A stretch of 64,000 nt of DNA from Pseudomonas mosselii. GTDB lineage: Bacteria > Pseudomonadota > Gammaproteobacteria > Pseudomonadales > Pseudomonadaceae. Made by a program: the position numbers and the translations under genes. Positions 34,895 to 43,476 of this stretch are shown here, piece by piece; position 1 is the first letter of the stretch; every line of letters begins with the position of its first letter. The stretch spans positions 5,053,501 to 5,117,500 of the forward strand of contig NZ_CP081966.1 of the NCBI RefSeq assembly GCF_019823065.1, in the 5' to 3' direction. The notes below the pieces were generated by a model. The model was not told where the DNA came from. It was given only the letters and a program-made list of their open reading frames with translations, and searched no databases.

Positions 34895-35902
34895 ATGCCA
34901 ATCCGTCATTGCATCGTTCACCTGATCGACAAGAAGCCCGATGGCAGCCCCGCCGTGCTCCATGCGCGCGACAGCGAACTGGCAGCCTCCGACGCCATCG
35001 AGAACCTGCTGGCCGACCTCAACGACAGCTACAACGCCAAGCAAGGCAAAGCCTGGGGCTTTTTCCATGGCGAGTCCGGCGCCTACCCGTTCAGCGGCTG
35101 GCTCAAGCAGTACCTGGATGAGGAAAAGGACTTCGCCGCCTTCAGCCGCGTCGCCGTCGAGCACCTGCAGAAGCTGATGGAAGAGTCCAACCTTTCCACC
35201 GGTGGCCACGTGCTGTTCGCCCATTACCAGCAGGGCATGACCGAGTACCTGGCCATCGCCCTGCTGCACCACAGCGAAGGCGTGGCGGTGAACGCCGAAC
35301 TCGACGTCACACCGTCGCGCCACCTGGACCTGGGCCAGTTGCACCTGGCGGCGCGGGTCAACCTGTCCGAGTGGAAGAACAACCAAAACTCCAAGCAATA
35401 CATCTCGTTCATCAAGGGCAAGAACGGCAAGAAGGTCTCGGATTATTTCCGCGACTTCATCGGCTGCCAGGAAGGCGTCGACGGCCCGGGTGAAACCCGC
35501 ACCCTGCTCAAGGCCTTCAGCGACTTCGTCGAGAAAGAAGACCTGCCGGAAGAGTCTGCCCGGGAAAAAACCCAGACCCTGGTCGACTACGCCACCACCC
35601 AGACCAAGCTGGGCGAGCCGGTGACGCTGGAGGAACTCTCCAGTCTGATCGACGAGGACCGCCCCGAGGCGTTCTACGACCATATCCGCAATAGCGACTA
35701 CGGGCTGTCGCCGGAGATTCCGGCCGACAAACGTACCCTCAACCAGTTCCGCCGCTTTACCGGGCGTGCCGAGGGGTTGTCGATCAGCTTCGAGGCGCAT
35801 TTGCTGGGCTCGAAGGTGGAGTATGACGAAGAGGCTGGGACGCTGGTGATCAAGGGCTTGCCGACGCAACTGGTCGATCAGTTGAAGCGACGCAAGGACT
35901 GA
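34895..35902 (+). CDS. yejK: Nucleoid-associated protein YejK/NdpA
   Basis: A 335-residue NdpA-family protein ([21 protein letters not shown]); [20 protein letters not shown] and the C-terminal [17 protein letters not shown] are typical. It localises to the nucleoid in E. coli. It is divergent from hupN, so two nucleoid proteins share a promoter region. Confidence 0.93.
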   Translation: MPIRHCIVHLIDKKPDGSPAVLHARDSELAASDAIENLLADLNDSYNAKQGKAWGFFHGESGAYPFSGWLKQYLDEEKDFAAFSRVAVEHLQKLMEESNLSTGGHVLFAHYQQGMTEYLAIALLHHSEGVAVNAELDVTPSRHLDLGQLHLAARVNLSEWKNNQNSKQYISFIKGKNGKKVSDYFRDFIGCQEGVDGPGETRTLLKAFSDFVEKEDLPEESAREKTQTLVDYATTQTKLGEPVTLEELSSLIDEDRPEAFYDHIRNSDYGLSPEIPADKRTLNQFRRFTGRAEGLSISFEAHLLGSKVEYDEEAGTLVIKGLPTQLVDQLKRRKD

Positions 35903-35915
35903 GATCGTCGGGGCG

Positions 35916-35989
35916 CGTTGCGCCCCTTTCGCGCCCCACAGGCGATCACGTTTCCCTGTGGGAGCGGCCTTGCGTCGCGAAAGGGCAGC
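35916..35989. repeat. REP-like hairpin after yejK
   Basis: A full unit CTGTGGGAGCGGCCTTGCGT (35955 onward) ends in GCGAAAGGG and faces a shorter, diverged opposing arm near 35916-35942. It is the class seen at 3271. Confidence 0.65.
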
Positions 35990-36051
35990 AAATCAGTCCC
36001 AGCGATCTATCATGACCACGGACGAAACCCGCCCCACCGTCGGCGAGACCA

Positions 36052-36342
36052 CTACCCCCCGAATCCGGCATAGGACGCCACCAACGCCTCCTTCGCCGCC
36101 TTGCGCAGCTTCTTCACCAACCGCTCCTGGCGCAACGCCTCGCCCTTGTCCGGCCACTGCTCCACATACACCAGCGCCTGCGCCGGGCTGGTCTTGAAAT
36201 AACGTGCGCCCTGCCCTTTCTGATGCTTGATGAAGCGCCGCTGCGGATCATCGCTGATACCGCAGTACAACGAGCCATTGGCGGCACGCACCAGGTAGAC
36301 GTACCAGGGTTTGCAGTCGGGGGAAGGCGCTGTTTCGCTCAC
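36052..36342 (-). CDS. GIY-YIG superfamily protein (YhbQ-like)
   Basis: A 96-residue UPF0213-type GIY-YIG domain. [20 protein letters not shown] supplies the two short beta-strands (the GIY equivalent is VYL, YIG is YCG). [20 protein letters not shown] carries the catalytic Arg/His region, and a helix with [14 protein letters not shown] follows. The start is GTG 36342. Family members are small putative nucleases of uncertain role. Confidence 0.88.
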   Translation of the reverse strand: MSETAPSPDCKPWYVYLVRAANGSLYCGISDDPQRRFIKHQKGQGARYFKTSPAQALVYVEQWPDKGEALRQERLVKKLRKAAKEALVASYAGFGG

Positions 36343-36385
36343 GGCTCGGTTCGGTGCAACGGAAGAAGGCCGCCAGCTTAACGCC

Positions 36386-36844
36386 TCAGCGCGCCTGCTG
36401 GAATGCGCGAAGCCCCTTGAATGCCTGCTGGCGCACCTTGTTCTGCAACATCGGCGTCCAGCCCAGCAGGACGCCCGGCATGCCCAGCGCCTGACGCGCC
36501 CAACGCCACAGGTCGAAGGTATCGTCGTGCTGGCAGATCAGCCCGTCGCGGATCACGAAGCGCGCCTGGATATCGTTGACCACCACCCGCCCGGTCTGGC
36601 TGAACAGGTAGGTCGCCACCCAGTGCGCGCCATCGCTGCGCACGTCGTCGAAGGTCAGGGTGAAGTCCTTGGCGCGGGCGGTGAGCATCCGCCACATGTC
36701 ACCCGCGTCACGCCCGCGCAGGGTGCCGAAGACTGGGTCGCTGAAGACAATGTCTTCGCTGTAGCAGGCCACCATGGCCTCGGCGTCCAGACGCTGGAAG
36801 GCCTGGTAGAAACGGGTGATCAGGGCGCTGCTGGCATCGCTCAT
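36386..36844 (-). CDS. SnoaL/NTF2-like protein
   Basis: A 152-residue cone-fold protein ([40 protein letters not shown]), with the typical SnoaL-like helical start and [15 protein letters not shown] at the end. ATG 36844 follows AGGA; the frame continues upstream without typical family sequence. The enzymatic role is unknown. Confidence 0.85.
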   Translation of the reverse strand: MSDASSALITRFYQAFQRLDAEAMVACYSEDIVFSDPVFGTLRGRDAGDMWRMLTARAKDFTLTFDDVRSDGAHWVATYLFSQTGRVVVNDIQARFVIRDGLICQHDDTFDLWRWARQALGMPGVLLGWTPMLQNKVRQQAFKGLRAFQQAR

Positions 36845-36949
36845 GGACTGTTCCTGCGCTAGGTGCGAAACCCGCAAGATACTGCCTGGATGCCAGCAAC
36901 ACCATGCCCATTCGCGTCGTGAATGACGATCACGGATCAAGCCAGAGCC

Positions 36950-38230
36950 TCAAACGTGCTCGCTGCTGACCTGCACATGCAGCGCCCGCCCGGCGCCGAG
37001 ACCGAACAGGATCGCCCCGACGCCCAGCACCGCGAAGATCCAGCCCACCGCGCTCCAGCCACCGGTCAGATCATGCACCAGCCCTACTGCGAATGGCCCC
37101 ATGGATGCCAGCGTGTAGCCCACGCCCTGGGCCATGCTCGACAGGTTCGCCGCCACATGGGCGTCCTTGGAGCGCAGCACGATCAGGGTCAGTGCCAGGG
37201 CGAAGGTGCCGCCCTGCCCCAGCCCGAGCAGGATCGCCCAGCCCCACAGCCCCTCGATCGGCGCATACAGGCAACCGAACAGCCCGCCCAGGGTCACCAG
37301 CATCACCACCACGATGGCCAGGCGCTGGTCCTTGCCCCGCGTGGCCAGCCAGGGCGCGCTCAGGGAGCTGATCAGTTGCACGATCACCGAGCCGGACAAC
37401 ACCAGCCCCGCCTCGGTCGGGCTCAGCCCGCGGCCGATCAGGATCGAAGGCAGCCAGCCGAACACGATATAGGCCAGCGATGACTGCAGGCCCATGTAAA
37501 GCGTCACCTGCCAGGCCAGCGGATCGCGCCACAGCCCGCGCACGCGGTAGGCCACCTTGTGCACGCCATGGCCCTGACGGGACTGGGGCAGCCAGACCAG
37601 CATCGCCAGCAAGGCAGGCAGCAGCCAGAAGCCCAGCCCCAGCGCCCAGCTGTCATCGAAGTGGCGGGTCAAGGGCACCGTGGCCCCGGCGGCCATCGCG
37701 GCGCCCAGGCACAGCGCCATGGTGTAGACGCCGGTCAGGGTACCGGCGTGCTGGGGGAAGTCGCGCTTGACGATACCTGGCAGCAGCACGCCGATGATGC
37801 CGATGCTCGCCCCCGCCATCAGGCTGCCGAGGAACACACCAGTGGCGCCCAGGGTGCTGCGCACCAGGATGCCCAGCGCCAGGGTCAGCAGGATGCCGAA
37901 GATCACCCGCTCGCTGCCGAATCGTCGCGCCAGGATCGGCGCCAGCGGCGCGAACAGCCCCAGGCACAGTACCGGCAAGGTGGTCAGCAGCCCGGCTTGC
38001 GATGCGCTGAGCCCCAGCCCTTCGGATACCTGACCGAGCACCGGCGACATGCTCGACAGCGCCGGGCGCAGGTTCAGCGCCACCAACACCAGGCCCAGCA
38101 GCAACAGCCAGGGCCTGCGCAGCACCACGGGCTGTTGCTGGACCTGCTCGTCGTCGGCTTCGGCGTCGATCAGCAGTTCATCGAGCTCCGCCTCACGGGG
38201 AGCGGTGTTGCGGGTCAGTTGTTCGGCCAT
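36950..38230 (-). CDS. CynX/NimT-family MFS transporter
   Basis: A 426-residue MFS protein with 12 membrane helices after a 40-residue acidic cytoplasmic N-terminus. NLRPALSSMSPVLGQV in helix 1 is the hallmark of the CynX/NimT (cyanate/2-nitroimidazole) group. It starts 13 bp after the GntR gene stop, so the pair forms an operon and the regulator probably controls export or import of its own ligand. The substrate is unknown. Confidence 0.9.
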   Translation of the reverse strand: MAEQLTRNTAPREAELDELLIDAEADDEQVQQQPVVLRRPWLLLLGLVLVALNLRPALSSMSPVLGQVSEGLGLSASQAGLLTTLPVLCLGLFAPLAPILARRFGSERVIFGILLTLALGILVRSTLGATGVFLGSLMAGASIGIIGVLLPGIVKRDFPQHAGTLTGVYTMALCLGAAMAAGATVPLTRHFDDSWALGLGFWLLPALLAMLVWLPQSRQGHGVHKVAYRVRGLWRDPLAWQVTLYMGLQSSLAYIVFGWLPSILIGRGLSPTEAGLVLSGSVIVQLISSLSAPWLATRGKDQRLAIVVVMLVTLGGLFGCLYAPIEGLWGWAILLGLGQGGTFALALTLIVLRSKDAHVAANLSSMAQGVGYTLASMGPFAVGLVHDLTGGWSAVGWIFAVLGVGAILFGLGAGRALHVQVSSEHV

Positions 38231-38243
38231 GGCCTTCTCGTTG

Positions 38244-38912
38244 TCAGGATTCGATGAGTGTCCGGCTCAGGTGCTTGGCCCGTTCCGGATCGCGTTGTTC
38301 GAGGGCGTCGAGGATCTGCCCGTGCAGGTCGAACACGGCCTGGCAACGGGGGACGCTGGTCATGTTGTGCTGCAGGGCGGCGCGGACCACGCTGGAGAAG
38401 TAGCGGTACAGCTCGCTCAGGGCGGGGTTGTGGGCGGCGTCCACCAGGCGCTGGTGGAACACCAGGTCGCATTCGACGTAGGCGTCGACATCGCCATGGA
38501 AATGTCGCGCGCTGTGTTCCAGGGCCTCGCGCAGGGCCTGCAGGTCGGCGTCGGTGCGGCGCACGGCGGCCAGGCCGATGGCTTCTGCTTCAAGAATATG
38601 GCGGGTTTCGCGGGCGTGTTCGACTGCGCAGCGGGACATGACCTGCACGGCCTGCAAGGGGTCCACGGCGGTACGCAGGTAGCTGCCGTCGCCCTGGCGG
38701 ATTTCCACCAGGCCGCTGAAGGCCAGGACGCGCATGGCCTCGCGGACGGTGTTGCGGCTGATGCCCAGGTCGCTGGCCAGCTCCGGTTCGGTGGGCAGGC
38801 GCTGGCCTATCGACCAGGTGCCCTTGGCGATGCGGTCGCGGAGCTGGTCTACGGCTTGTTCTACCAGGGAGCGTTTGATGAGCGGGGTCACGAGGTGGGT
38901 ACGTCCAGTCAT
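38244..38912 (-). CDS. GntR/FadR-family transcriptional regulator
   Basis: A 222-residue FCD-type regulator. The winged helix (VEQAVDQLRDRIAKGTWSIGQRLPTEPELASDLGISRNTVREAMRVL) is followed by an all-helical FCD ligand domain with the metal-binding DVDAYVECDLVFHQRLVDAAHNP. It is upstream of and coupled to the MFS gene. It is the last ordinary gene before the repeat/IS cluster. Confidence 0.93.
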   Translation of the reverse strand: MTGRTHLVTPLIKRSLVEQAVDQLRDRIAKGTWSIGQRLPTEPELASDLGISRNTVREAMRVLAFSGLVEIRQGDGSYLRTAVDPLQAVQVMSRCAVEHARETRHILEAEAIGLAAVRRTDADLQALREALEHSARHFHGDVDAYVECDLVFHQRLVDAAHNPALSELYRYFSSVVRAALQHNMTSVPRCQAVFDLHGQILDALEQRDPERAKHLSRTLIES

Positions 38913-38964
38913 CGGATGAATTTTCTTGGGGTTGGACGATAGCGGTTGGGGGGGGATTGGGCAA

Positions 38965-39004
38965 GGGTTCGGGTTTCAGGGTGTGGGTTCGGGTTTCAGG
39001 GTGT
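38965..39004. repeat. Two tandem 20-bp repeats
   Basis: GGGTTCGGGTTTCAGGGTGT occurs twice in a row (38965-38984, 38985-39004) and a partial third begins after. It lies between the gntR promoter and the palindromic element. Confidence 0.9.
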
Positions 39005-39099
39005 GGGTTTTGAATTTTTTATGCGCATTCGTAGACGATATCGACATTTAGTCACCTTTCCGCCCTTACGGCGGGTTACTTAATGAGATGGTCACCCCG

Positions 39100-39136
39100 G
39101 CACCCTGCGAGGCGTACGCTTTCGCAGGGTGCTTTT
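39100..39136 (+). terminator. Terminator-like hairpin in IS110 left end
   Basis: An 11-bp perfect stem GCACCCTGCGA/TCGCAGGGTGC (39100-39110 with 39122-39132) is followed by TTTT, 20 bp before the transposase ATG. It would block read-in from outside, or act as an attenuator of the transposase. Confidence 0.65.
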
Positions 39137-39154
39137 ACTTCGGAGACCGTCATC

Positions 39155-40180
39155 ATGAGCAGCGTGACCCTGATCGGCATCGACATTGGTAAACATACCT
39201 TCCACCTGCACGCCCAGGACAAGTTCGGCAAAGAGGTAATGCGCAAGAAGTGCTCAAGGCAGCAGATGATGCGGTTTCTGGCCAATCATCCCCCTTGCAC
39301 GGTAGTGATGGAGGCCTGTGCCGGTTCACACTGCCTGGCGCGAGAAATCAAAGCGATGGATCATGAGGCCAAGCTGATCTCGCCGCAGTTCGTTAAACCT
39401 TTCGTCAAGAGCAACAAGAATGACTTCGTCGATGCGCAAGCCATCTGCGAAGCCGCTTCCCGACCCTCCATGCGCTTTGTGACGCCAAAATCGCCTGAGC
39501 AGCAAACGCTCTCTGTTTCTCATCGGATGCGTGAATCATTGATCCGCGACCGAACCAAGACGGTGAACCAGATGCATGGGTTCCTGCTCGAATTCGGTGT
39601 CAGCCTGCCGACCGGATTGGCAGTGGTCAAACGCCTTGCTTCGGTGCTTGAAGAGCACGACCTGCCAATACGGCTCGTCGCATTACTGCAGCGCCTGCAT
39701 GATCATTTCGTCTACTTGAGCGAGCAGATCAAGGTGTTGGACAAAGAGCTGGAGAGCCAACTGGCTGACGATGATCTAGGCAGTCGTTTGCTGAGCATGC
39801 CGTGTGTTGGGCCGATCACCGCCAGCCTGCTGGCTGTAGAAATGGGAGATGCTCGGCAGTACGGCAGTAGCCGGGACTTTGCGGCCTCTGTAGGTCTGGT
39901 GCCCCGCCAGTACAGCACTGGTGGTAGGCCAGCTTTGCTGGGGATCAGCAAGCGTGGCGACAAGAACCTTCGGCATTTGCTGGTGCTGTGCGCACGGGTC
40001 TACATGCTTCGCCTGAAGTATCAGAAAGGCCCATTGGCCGATTGGGTGCGTTCATTGCTCGCGCGACGTCACTCCAATGTGGTGGCCTGCGCGTTGGCCA
40101 ACAAACTGGCACGCATTGCGTGGGCCATTGCCACTCGGCACACGCAATATAAAACGGAGCCAGACGCGATAAACGCCTGA
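39155..40180 (+). CDS. IS110-family DEDD transposase
   Basis: A 341-residue RuvC-like/serine recombinase-type transposase. DEDD residues are visible in LIGIDIGKHTFHLH, VVMEACAGSH and NKNDFVDAQAICEA. The C-terminal Tnp_20-type domain has MPCVGPITASLLAVEMGD and the conserved Ser region GGRPALLGISKRGDKNLR. ATG 39155 follows CGGAG; the frame upstream to 39083 covers the terminator hairpin. It appears intact. IS110 enzymes are guided by a structured RNA from the non-coding end. Confidence 0.93.
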   Translation: MSSVTLIGIDIGKHTFHLHAQDKFGKEVMRKKCSRQQMMRFLANHPPCTVVMEACAGSHCLAREIKAMDHEAKLISPQFVKPFVKSNKNDFVDAQAICEAASRPSMRFVTPKSPEQQTLSVSHRMRESLIRDRTKTVNQMHGFLLEFGVSLPTGLAVVKRLASVLEEHDLPIRLVALLQRLHDHFVYLSEQIKVLDKELESQLADDDLGSRLLSMPCVGPITASLLAVEMGDARQYGSSRDFAASVGLVPRQYSTGGRPALLGISKRGDKNLRHLLVLCARVYMLRLKYQKGPLADWVRSLLARRHSNVVACALANKLARIAWAIATRHTQYKTEPDAINA

Positions 40181-40420
40181 CCCCGTTGTGCTGCACCGAG
40201 TTTCACCATCAGGTTTTGCGATAGCTGAACAACAGATGAAATAAACGGCCGATCGGCCTGGCGATGATCCTGAACGACCAATTGGCTCTTGGAAGCCGCC
40301 TACTTTGTTAGGATCGCCAGGTGCGAATGCTCATCGTGGCGCGGGATGCGAGCCCAATAGACGCCGGATAGATTGAAGCAAGCCATCCATTCCATCTGAT
40401 GAACAGTATTGCAAAAAATG
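40181..40420 (+). ncRNA. Candidate bridge/seek RNA region of the IS110 element
   Basis: This is the non-coding right end, the place where IS1111-group elements encode their guide RNA. It has visible structure: GGCCGATCGGCC (40247-40258), then an imperfect stem CTGGCGATGATCCT (40258-40271) with AGGATCGCCAG (40310-40320) around a 38-nt internal loop. A further weak stem lies near 40332-40356. No matching of loop bases to the target is proven. Confidence 0.4.
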
Positions 40421-40441
40421 GGGTGACCATAGATTGGTCTT

Positions 40442-41025
40442 AACTCGCCGTCCGCGGCCAAAGTAACCAAAGCCGCCCCGCTCCGTTCATCCGGCCCCTA
40501 CGCTTCGCTTCGGGGTTCCCTCGCTCCGTTCTTGCTCCCGGGAGGACCGCGCTGAACGCCCCATCCTGGGGCGCAGCGCTTGACGGCCATCCATGGCCGT
40601 CACCTCCCTCCGCAAGAACTCCGCTCGGCCTCCTGAAGTCGCAATTGGTGTTGCCTGAACTACCGCGCGCTTAGAAGCAAGAGCAAGAGCAAGAAATTCG
40701 AAGTTAGCTGTTTGACAGTTAGTTATATATTGGCTGCCCCGCGATACGATCGAGAGATCAACTAAACTTTCAACTAGCGACAGCTGTGTCAGTTCAGGCG
40801 CCGCCCGTAACTTCGCGACTTCAGGAGGCCGAACGCAGGTCTTGCGGAGGGAGGTGACGGGCATGGATGCCCGTCAAGCGCTGGGGCCCAGGATGGGCCC
40901 TGCAGCGCGGTCCTCCCGGGAGCAAGGCCGGAGTGAGGGGACCCGGAGCGAAGCGCAGGGCCGGATGAATGGAGCGCAGCGTTTTTTGGTTACTTTTTGT
41001 CGCGTTTGACAAAAAGTGACCCGCC
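40442..41025. repeat. Central portion of the interrupted palindrome
   Basis: Left inner arm, unique centre (about 40640-40810, AT-richer) and right inner arm of the large palindrome. Short open frames across it are read through the inverted arms and have no ribosome-binding sites or recognisable sequence, so I call it non-coding. Confidence 0.75.
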
Positions 41026-42387
41026 GGAAGTGTCAGATTTTTTGTGTGCGGGCCGGTAACGGCCTGCCGTCAGGCAGGCCCTGACTTTCACCAGGTCGGC
41101 CTGATGAACCGATCTCCGTACAAAATCGCGAATTGATTCATCGCACTTTTCCAATCATGCGCCGCTGAGCCCCAGTTCGCCGTGATGTTTCGCAGCCCCA
41201 GCCAGATCAGCTTGGTAGCTGCGTCATCGTTCGGGAAATGGCCTCGGGTCTTGATGATCTTGCGCAGTTGGGCATTGATACTCTCGATGGCGTTGGTGGT
41301 GTAGATCACTTTCCGGATGGCTGGTGGGAAGACAAAGAAGGGAATCACTCGATCCCAGGCGCGTCTCCAGGCCGCAACGACCGTTGGATACTGCTTGCCC
41401 CAGGGCCCGTTTTCAAACTCATCGAGTGCCTGCTCAGCCGCTTCGGCGTTGATGGCCTGGTAGATCGGCTTGAGCGCCTTGGCCAGTGCCCGCCGCTTGT
41501 CCCAGGCTGCAAAGTCCAGGCTGTTGCGGATCAGGTGCACGATGCACGTCTGCAGCGTCGTCTCTGGAAACACGGCGCTGAGAGCCTCTGGCATGCCTTT
41601 GAGGCCATCGGTCACGGCAATCAGCACATCCTCGACACCACGTGTCTTGAGATCGTTAAAGACCTTCATCCAGAACTTCGCACCCTCGGTGTTCTCGATC
41701 CAGATGCCCAAGATATCGCGCGTCCCGTCGGGTAGAACGCCCAGCGCCAAGTAAATGGCCTTGTTGCGCACCAAGCCTTCTTCGCGGATCTTCACCCGCA
41801 GTGCATCGAAGAAAATGACCGGGTACATGGGCTCCAGTGGCCGCTGCTGCCACGCGCCAATTTCTTCCATGACCTCGTCTGTCACAGAGCTGATGAAGTC
41901 GGGTGAGACCTCTGTTCCATACTGCTCGGACAGAAAGGCTCGGATCTCTCTGACCGTCATGCCACGGGCGTACATGGCGATGATCTTGTCATCGAAACCG
42001 GTGTACCGCCGCTCATGCTTGGGGATGAGAATGGGCGCAAAACTGCCGTCTCGGTCACGAGGAATTTCCAGCCGCAGCGGGCCATCGCCGGTCAAAACCG
42101 TCTTGCCACTCTTGCCGTTACGCTGGTTGGTTTCATCCTCTGGGCGCTGCGCGCCCGGCGGATAACCCAGGTGGTGGCCAAGTTCGGCGTGCAGAGCGCG
42201 TTCGATCAAGGCCTTCTTGAACGCCGCAGAGGCATCCTCGATAGCCTCTGCGGTCATCAGGCCCTCACCGAACTGCTCCAGCAGCTCTTTGGGGATTTTG
42301 GGCAGGTCACGCAAGGGTTTCTTTTTGGTTGGCATACATGCACCTCTTACTCATGTTATGCCCGAACACAAAATTTCTGACACCCTC
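41026..42387 (-). mobile_element. Complete IS256-family insertion sequence (1362 bp)
   Basis: Imperfect terminal inverted repeats share GTGTCAGA-N2-TTTTGTGT-N-CGGGC at both ends. The element is flanked by an exact 8-bp direct repeat GACCCGCC (41018-41025 and 42388-42395), the target duplication length usual for this family. Joining the flanks restores the GACCCGCCGTAAGGGCGG palindrome, so the insertion site is certain. Confidence 0.92.
41088..42335 (-). CDS. IS256-family transposase
   Basis: A 415-residue mutator-type DDE transposase. The catalytic D, D, E are in YPVIFFDALRVKIREEG, IAVTDGLKGMPEALS and TNAIESINAQLRK. The C-terminal half is helical and matches the family, and the frame is full length. 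It differs from the second IS256-family transposase at 63374 (about half the N-terminal residues differ by eye). Confidence 0.94.
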   Translation of the reverse strand: MPTKKKPLRDLPKIPKELLEQFGEGLMTAEAIEDASAAFKKALIERALHAELGHHLGYPPGAQRPEDETNQRNGKSGKTVLTGDGPLRLEIPRDRDGSFAPILIPKHERRYTGFDDKIIAMYARGMTVREIRAFLSEQYGTEVSPDFISSVTDEVMEEIGAWQQRPLEPMYPVIFFDALRVKIREEGLVRNKAIYLALGVLPDGTRDILGIWIENTEGAKFWMKVFNDLKTRGVEDVLIAVTDGLKGMPEALSAVFPETTLQTCIVHLIRNSLDFAAWDKRRALAKALKPIYQAINAEAAEQALDEFENGPWGKQYPTVVAAWRRAWDRVIPFFVFPPAIRKVIYTTNAIESINAQLRKIIKTRGHFPNDDAATKLIWLGLRNITANWGSAAHDWKSAMNQFAILYGDRFIRPTW

Positions 42388-42541
42388 GACCCGCCGTAAG
42401 GGCGGAAAGGTGAATAAGCGTCGACATTGCAAATGAATGCGCATAAAACTTCAAAAACAAACATCAACCAACCATAAACCCCAAATAAACAAACGCCAGA
42501 AATTCATAAAGAAACCCCCGGCGCTCACCACATAACCCACG

Positions 42542-42772
42542 TCAACCAAACGGCCGCAACCCCTGCCTCATCCCAAACAGGAACAACAGCAGATCATGAT
42601 CCGGCTCAGCCCGCCCCTGCTCTACCTTGGCCACCCGTGGCAACGGACACACCCCACCGACCTCAGCCTTGCTGAAGACCGTGGGCCGCGGCTGCTCCCA
42701 GGCCGCCGCCGCCGCCGTGGTCACCGCCAACGCCGCGACCAGGAATAAAGCTCGAGCGATTTCTAGTTTCAT
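42542..42772 (-). CDS. Small exported protein, ColR-linked operon
   Basis: A 76-residue protein. The N-terminal signal sequence MKLEIARALFLVAALAVTTAAAAA is followed by a short mature part (WEQPRPTVFSKAEVGGVC). Its ATG overlaps the stop of the InaA-like gene as ATGA, so it is translated with it. I do not recognise a family. It is the third gene of the methyltransferase-kinase-small protein operon next to colRS. Confidence 0.78.
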   Translation of the reverse strand: MKLEIARALFLVAALAVTTAAAAAWEQPRPTVFSKAEVGGVCPLPRVAKVEQGRAEPDHDLLLFLFGMRQGLRPFG

Positions 42773-43470
42773 TGCTCTAAACCTTTGACCGCGCTGCCAA
42801 ACGCCATTTGGTAAAAGTAGAGCAAGGTCTGCCATTCCGCCTCGTTGAACGACGAGTGGCGTCGCAACTGCCGCAGGTCGTTATAGGCCGCACGCTGGCA
42901 ACTGATCCGCCGCCGACACTTCTCCAGGTCCAGCAACGCCACTTCCACCCGCGCCAACTCGCCCTCGCCCACCACCTTGACGAACACGTGCTTGCCGTAC
43001 AGGCAGCCATGCTGCCAATGCCCCAGGTGCATGCGCGCCAGGTTGTCCGCGAGGTCCTTGAGCATGCGCTCATGCACGGCCTGCGGGTAATGCTCACGGG
43101 CCCCGGAGGCATGCCAGGCATCGAGGTCGACGAAACCCTCGAGCGCCTCGCTGACCAGCAAGGCCCGCCACTGATGATCAGCGTCCCGCTCGGCCCCGGC
43201 ATAGACGATCCGCGGTACCCTGACGCCCAGTTGCTCGAAACTGTTCAGTGCATCGAGTTCGCGCAACACCGTGGGGCGCCCGAACGGATGCAGCAGGCTG
43301 CGGTAGATGTGCCCGACCTGGCGTTTGGCATACAGCAGATGCCCCTCGCCGTCGCTCAGGCGCTGCACGCCACTCTCGCCGCCACGCCGCTGGTTGGGTT
43401 CCTCGACCCACTCTCCCTGCTGCTGCCAGTAAAAATCAAACTGCCTGGACTGATTCTGCGCTACCGCCAT
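42769..43470 (-). CDS. InaA-like lipopolysaccharide kinase-family protein
   Basis: A 233-residue protein of the Kdo/WaaP (InaA) kinase-like fold. GHLLYAKRQVGHIYRSL includes the nucleotide-lysine region, HLGHWQHGCLYGKHVFVKV the catalytic-loop region, and VEVALLDLEKCRRR the metal-binding DLEK. ATG 43470 is chosen over the adjacent GTG 43473. It follows the methyltransferase with a 6-nt gap. By family and neighbours it probably modifies LPS core or another envelope glycan; the substrate is unknown. Confidence 0.85.
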   Translation of the reverse strand: MAVAQNQSRQFDFYWQQQGEWVEEPNQRRGGESGVQRLSDGEGHLLYAKRQVGHIYRSLLHPFGRPTVLRELDALNSFEQLGVRVPRIVYAGAERDADHQWRALLVSEALEGFVDLDAWHASGAREHYPQAVHERMLKDLADNLARMHLGHWQHGCLYGKHVFVKVVGEGELARVEVALLDLEKCRRRISCQRAAYNDLRQLRRHSSFNEAEWQTLLYFYQMAFGSAVKGLEQ

Positions 43471-43476
43471 CACTCG

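Larger units (their letters stand above)
39081..40441 (+). mobile_element. IS110-family (IS1111-like) insertion sequence
   Basis: It contains one DEDD transposase gene, a 74-bp left non-coding end and a 260-bp right non-coding end. Subterminal 11-bp inverted repeats ATGGTCACCCC (39088-39098) and its complement (40420-40430), just inside the ends, are the IS1111-group arrangement. No target duplication is expected or seen. It sits in the left arm of a palindrome, after GGCGGGTTACT; IS110/IS1111 members often target REP-like palindromes. The exact ends are approximate. Confidence 0.8.
39016..42448. repeat. Large palindromic intergenic element split by two IS elements
   Basis: The outer arms match as inverted repeats: 39016-39080 (ATGCGCATTC..ATCGACATT..CACCTTTCCGCCCTTACGGC) and 42388-42448. 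The inner arms also match, about 40459-40633 against 40812-41002, including CTTGCTCCCGGGAGGACCGC and TCACCTCCCTCCGCAAGA, around a unique AT-richer centre of about 170 bp. Removing the IS110-type element and the IS256 element (with one target duplication) leaves one palindrome of roughly 700 bp. This class of large intergenic palindrome seems recurrent in P. putida genomes, but I cannot confirm a name. Confidence 0.8.

Noticed and set aside
36012..36197. Possible small gene starting [16 protein letters not shown] between yejK and the GIY-YIG gene
   Set aside because: The first 13 codons look plausible, but the rest is antisense to the GIY-YIG gene and becomes Pro/Thr-rich shadow sequence; at most a remnant.
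38965..39004. CRISPR array
   Set aside because: Only two directly abutting 20-bp repeats with no spacers and no cas genes nearby.
40487..40864. 125-codon frame in the palindromic centre
   Set aside because: It runs through both inverted arms, has no ribosome-binding site, and its ends mirror each other.
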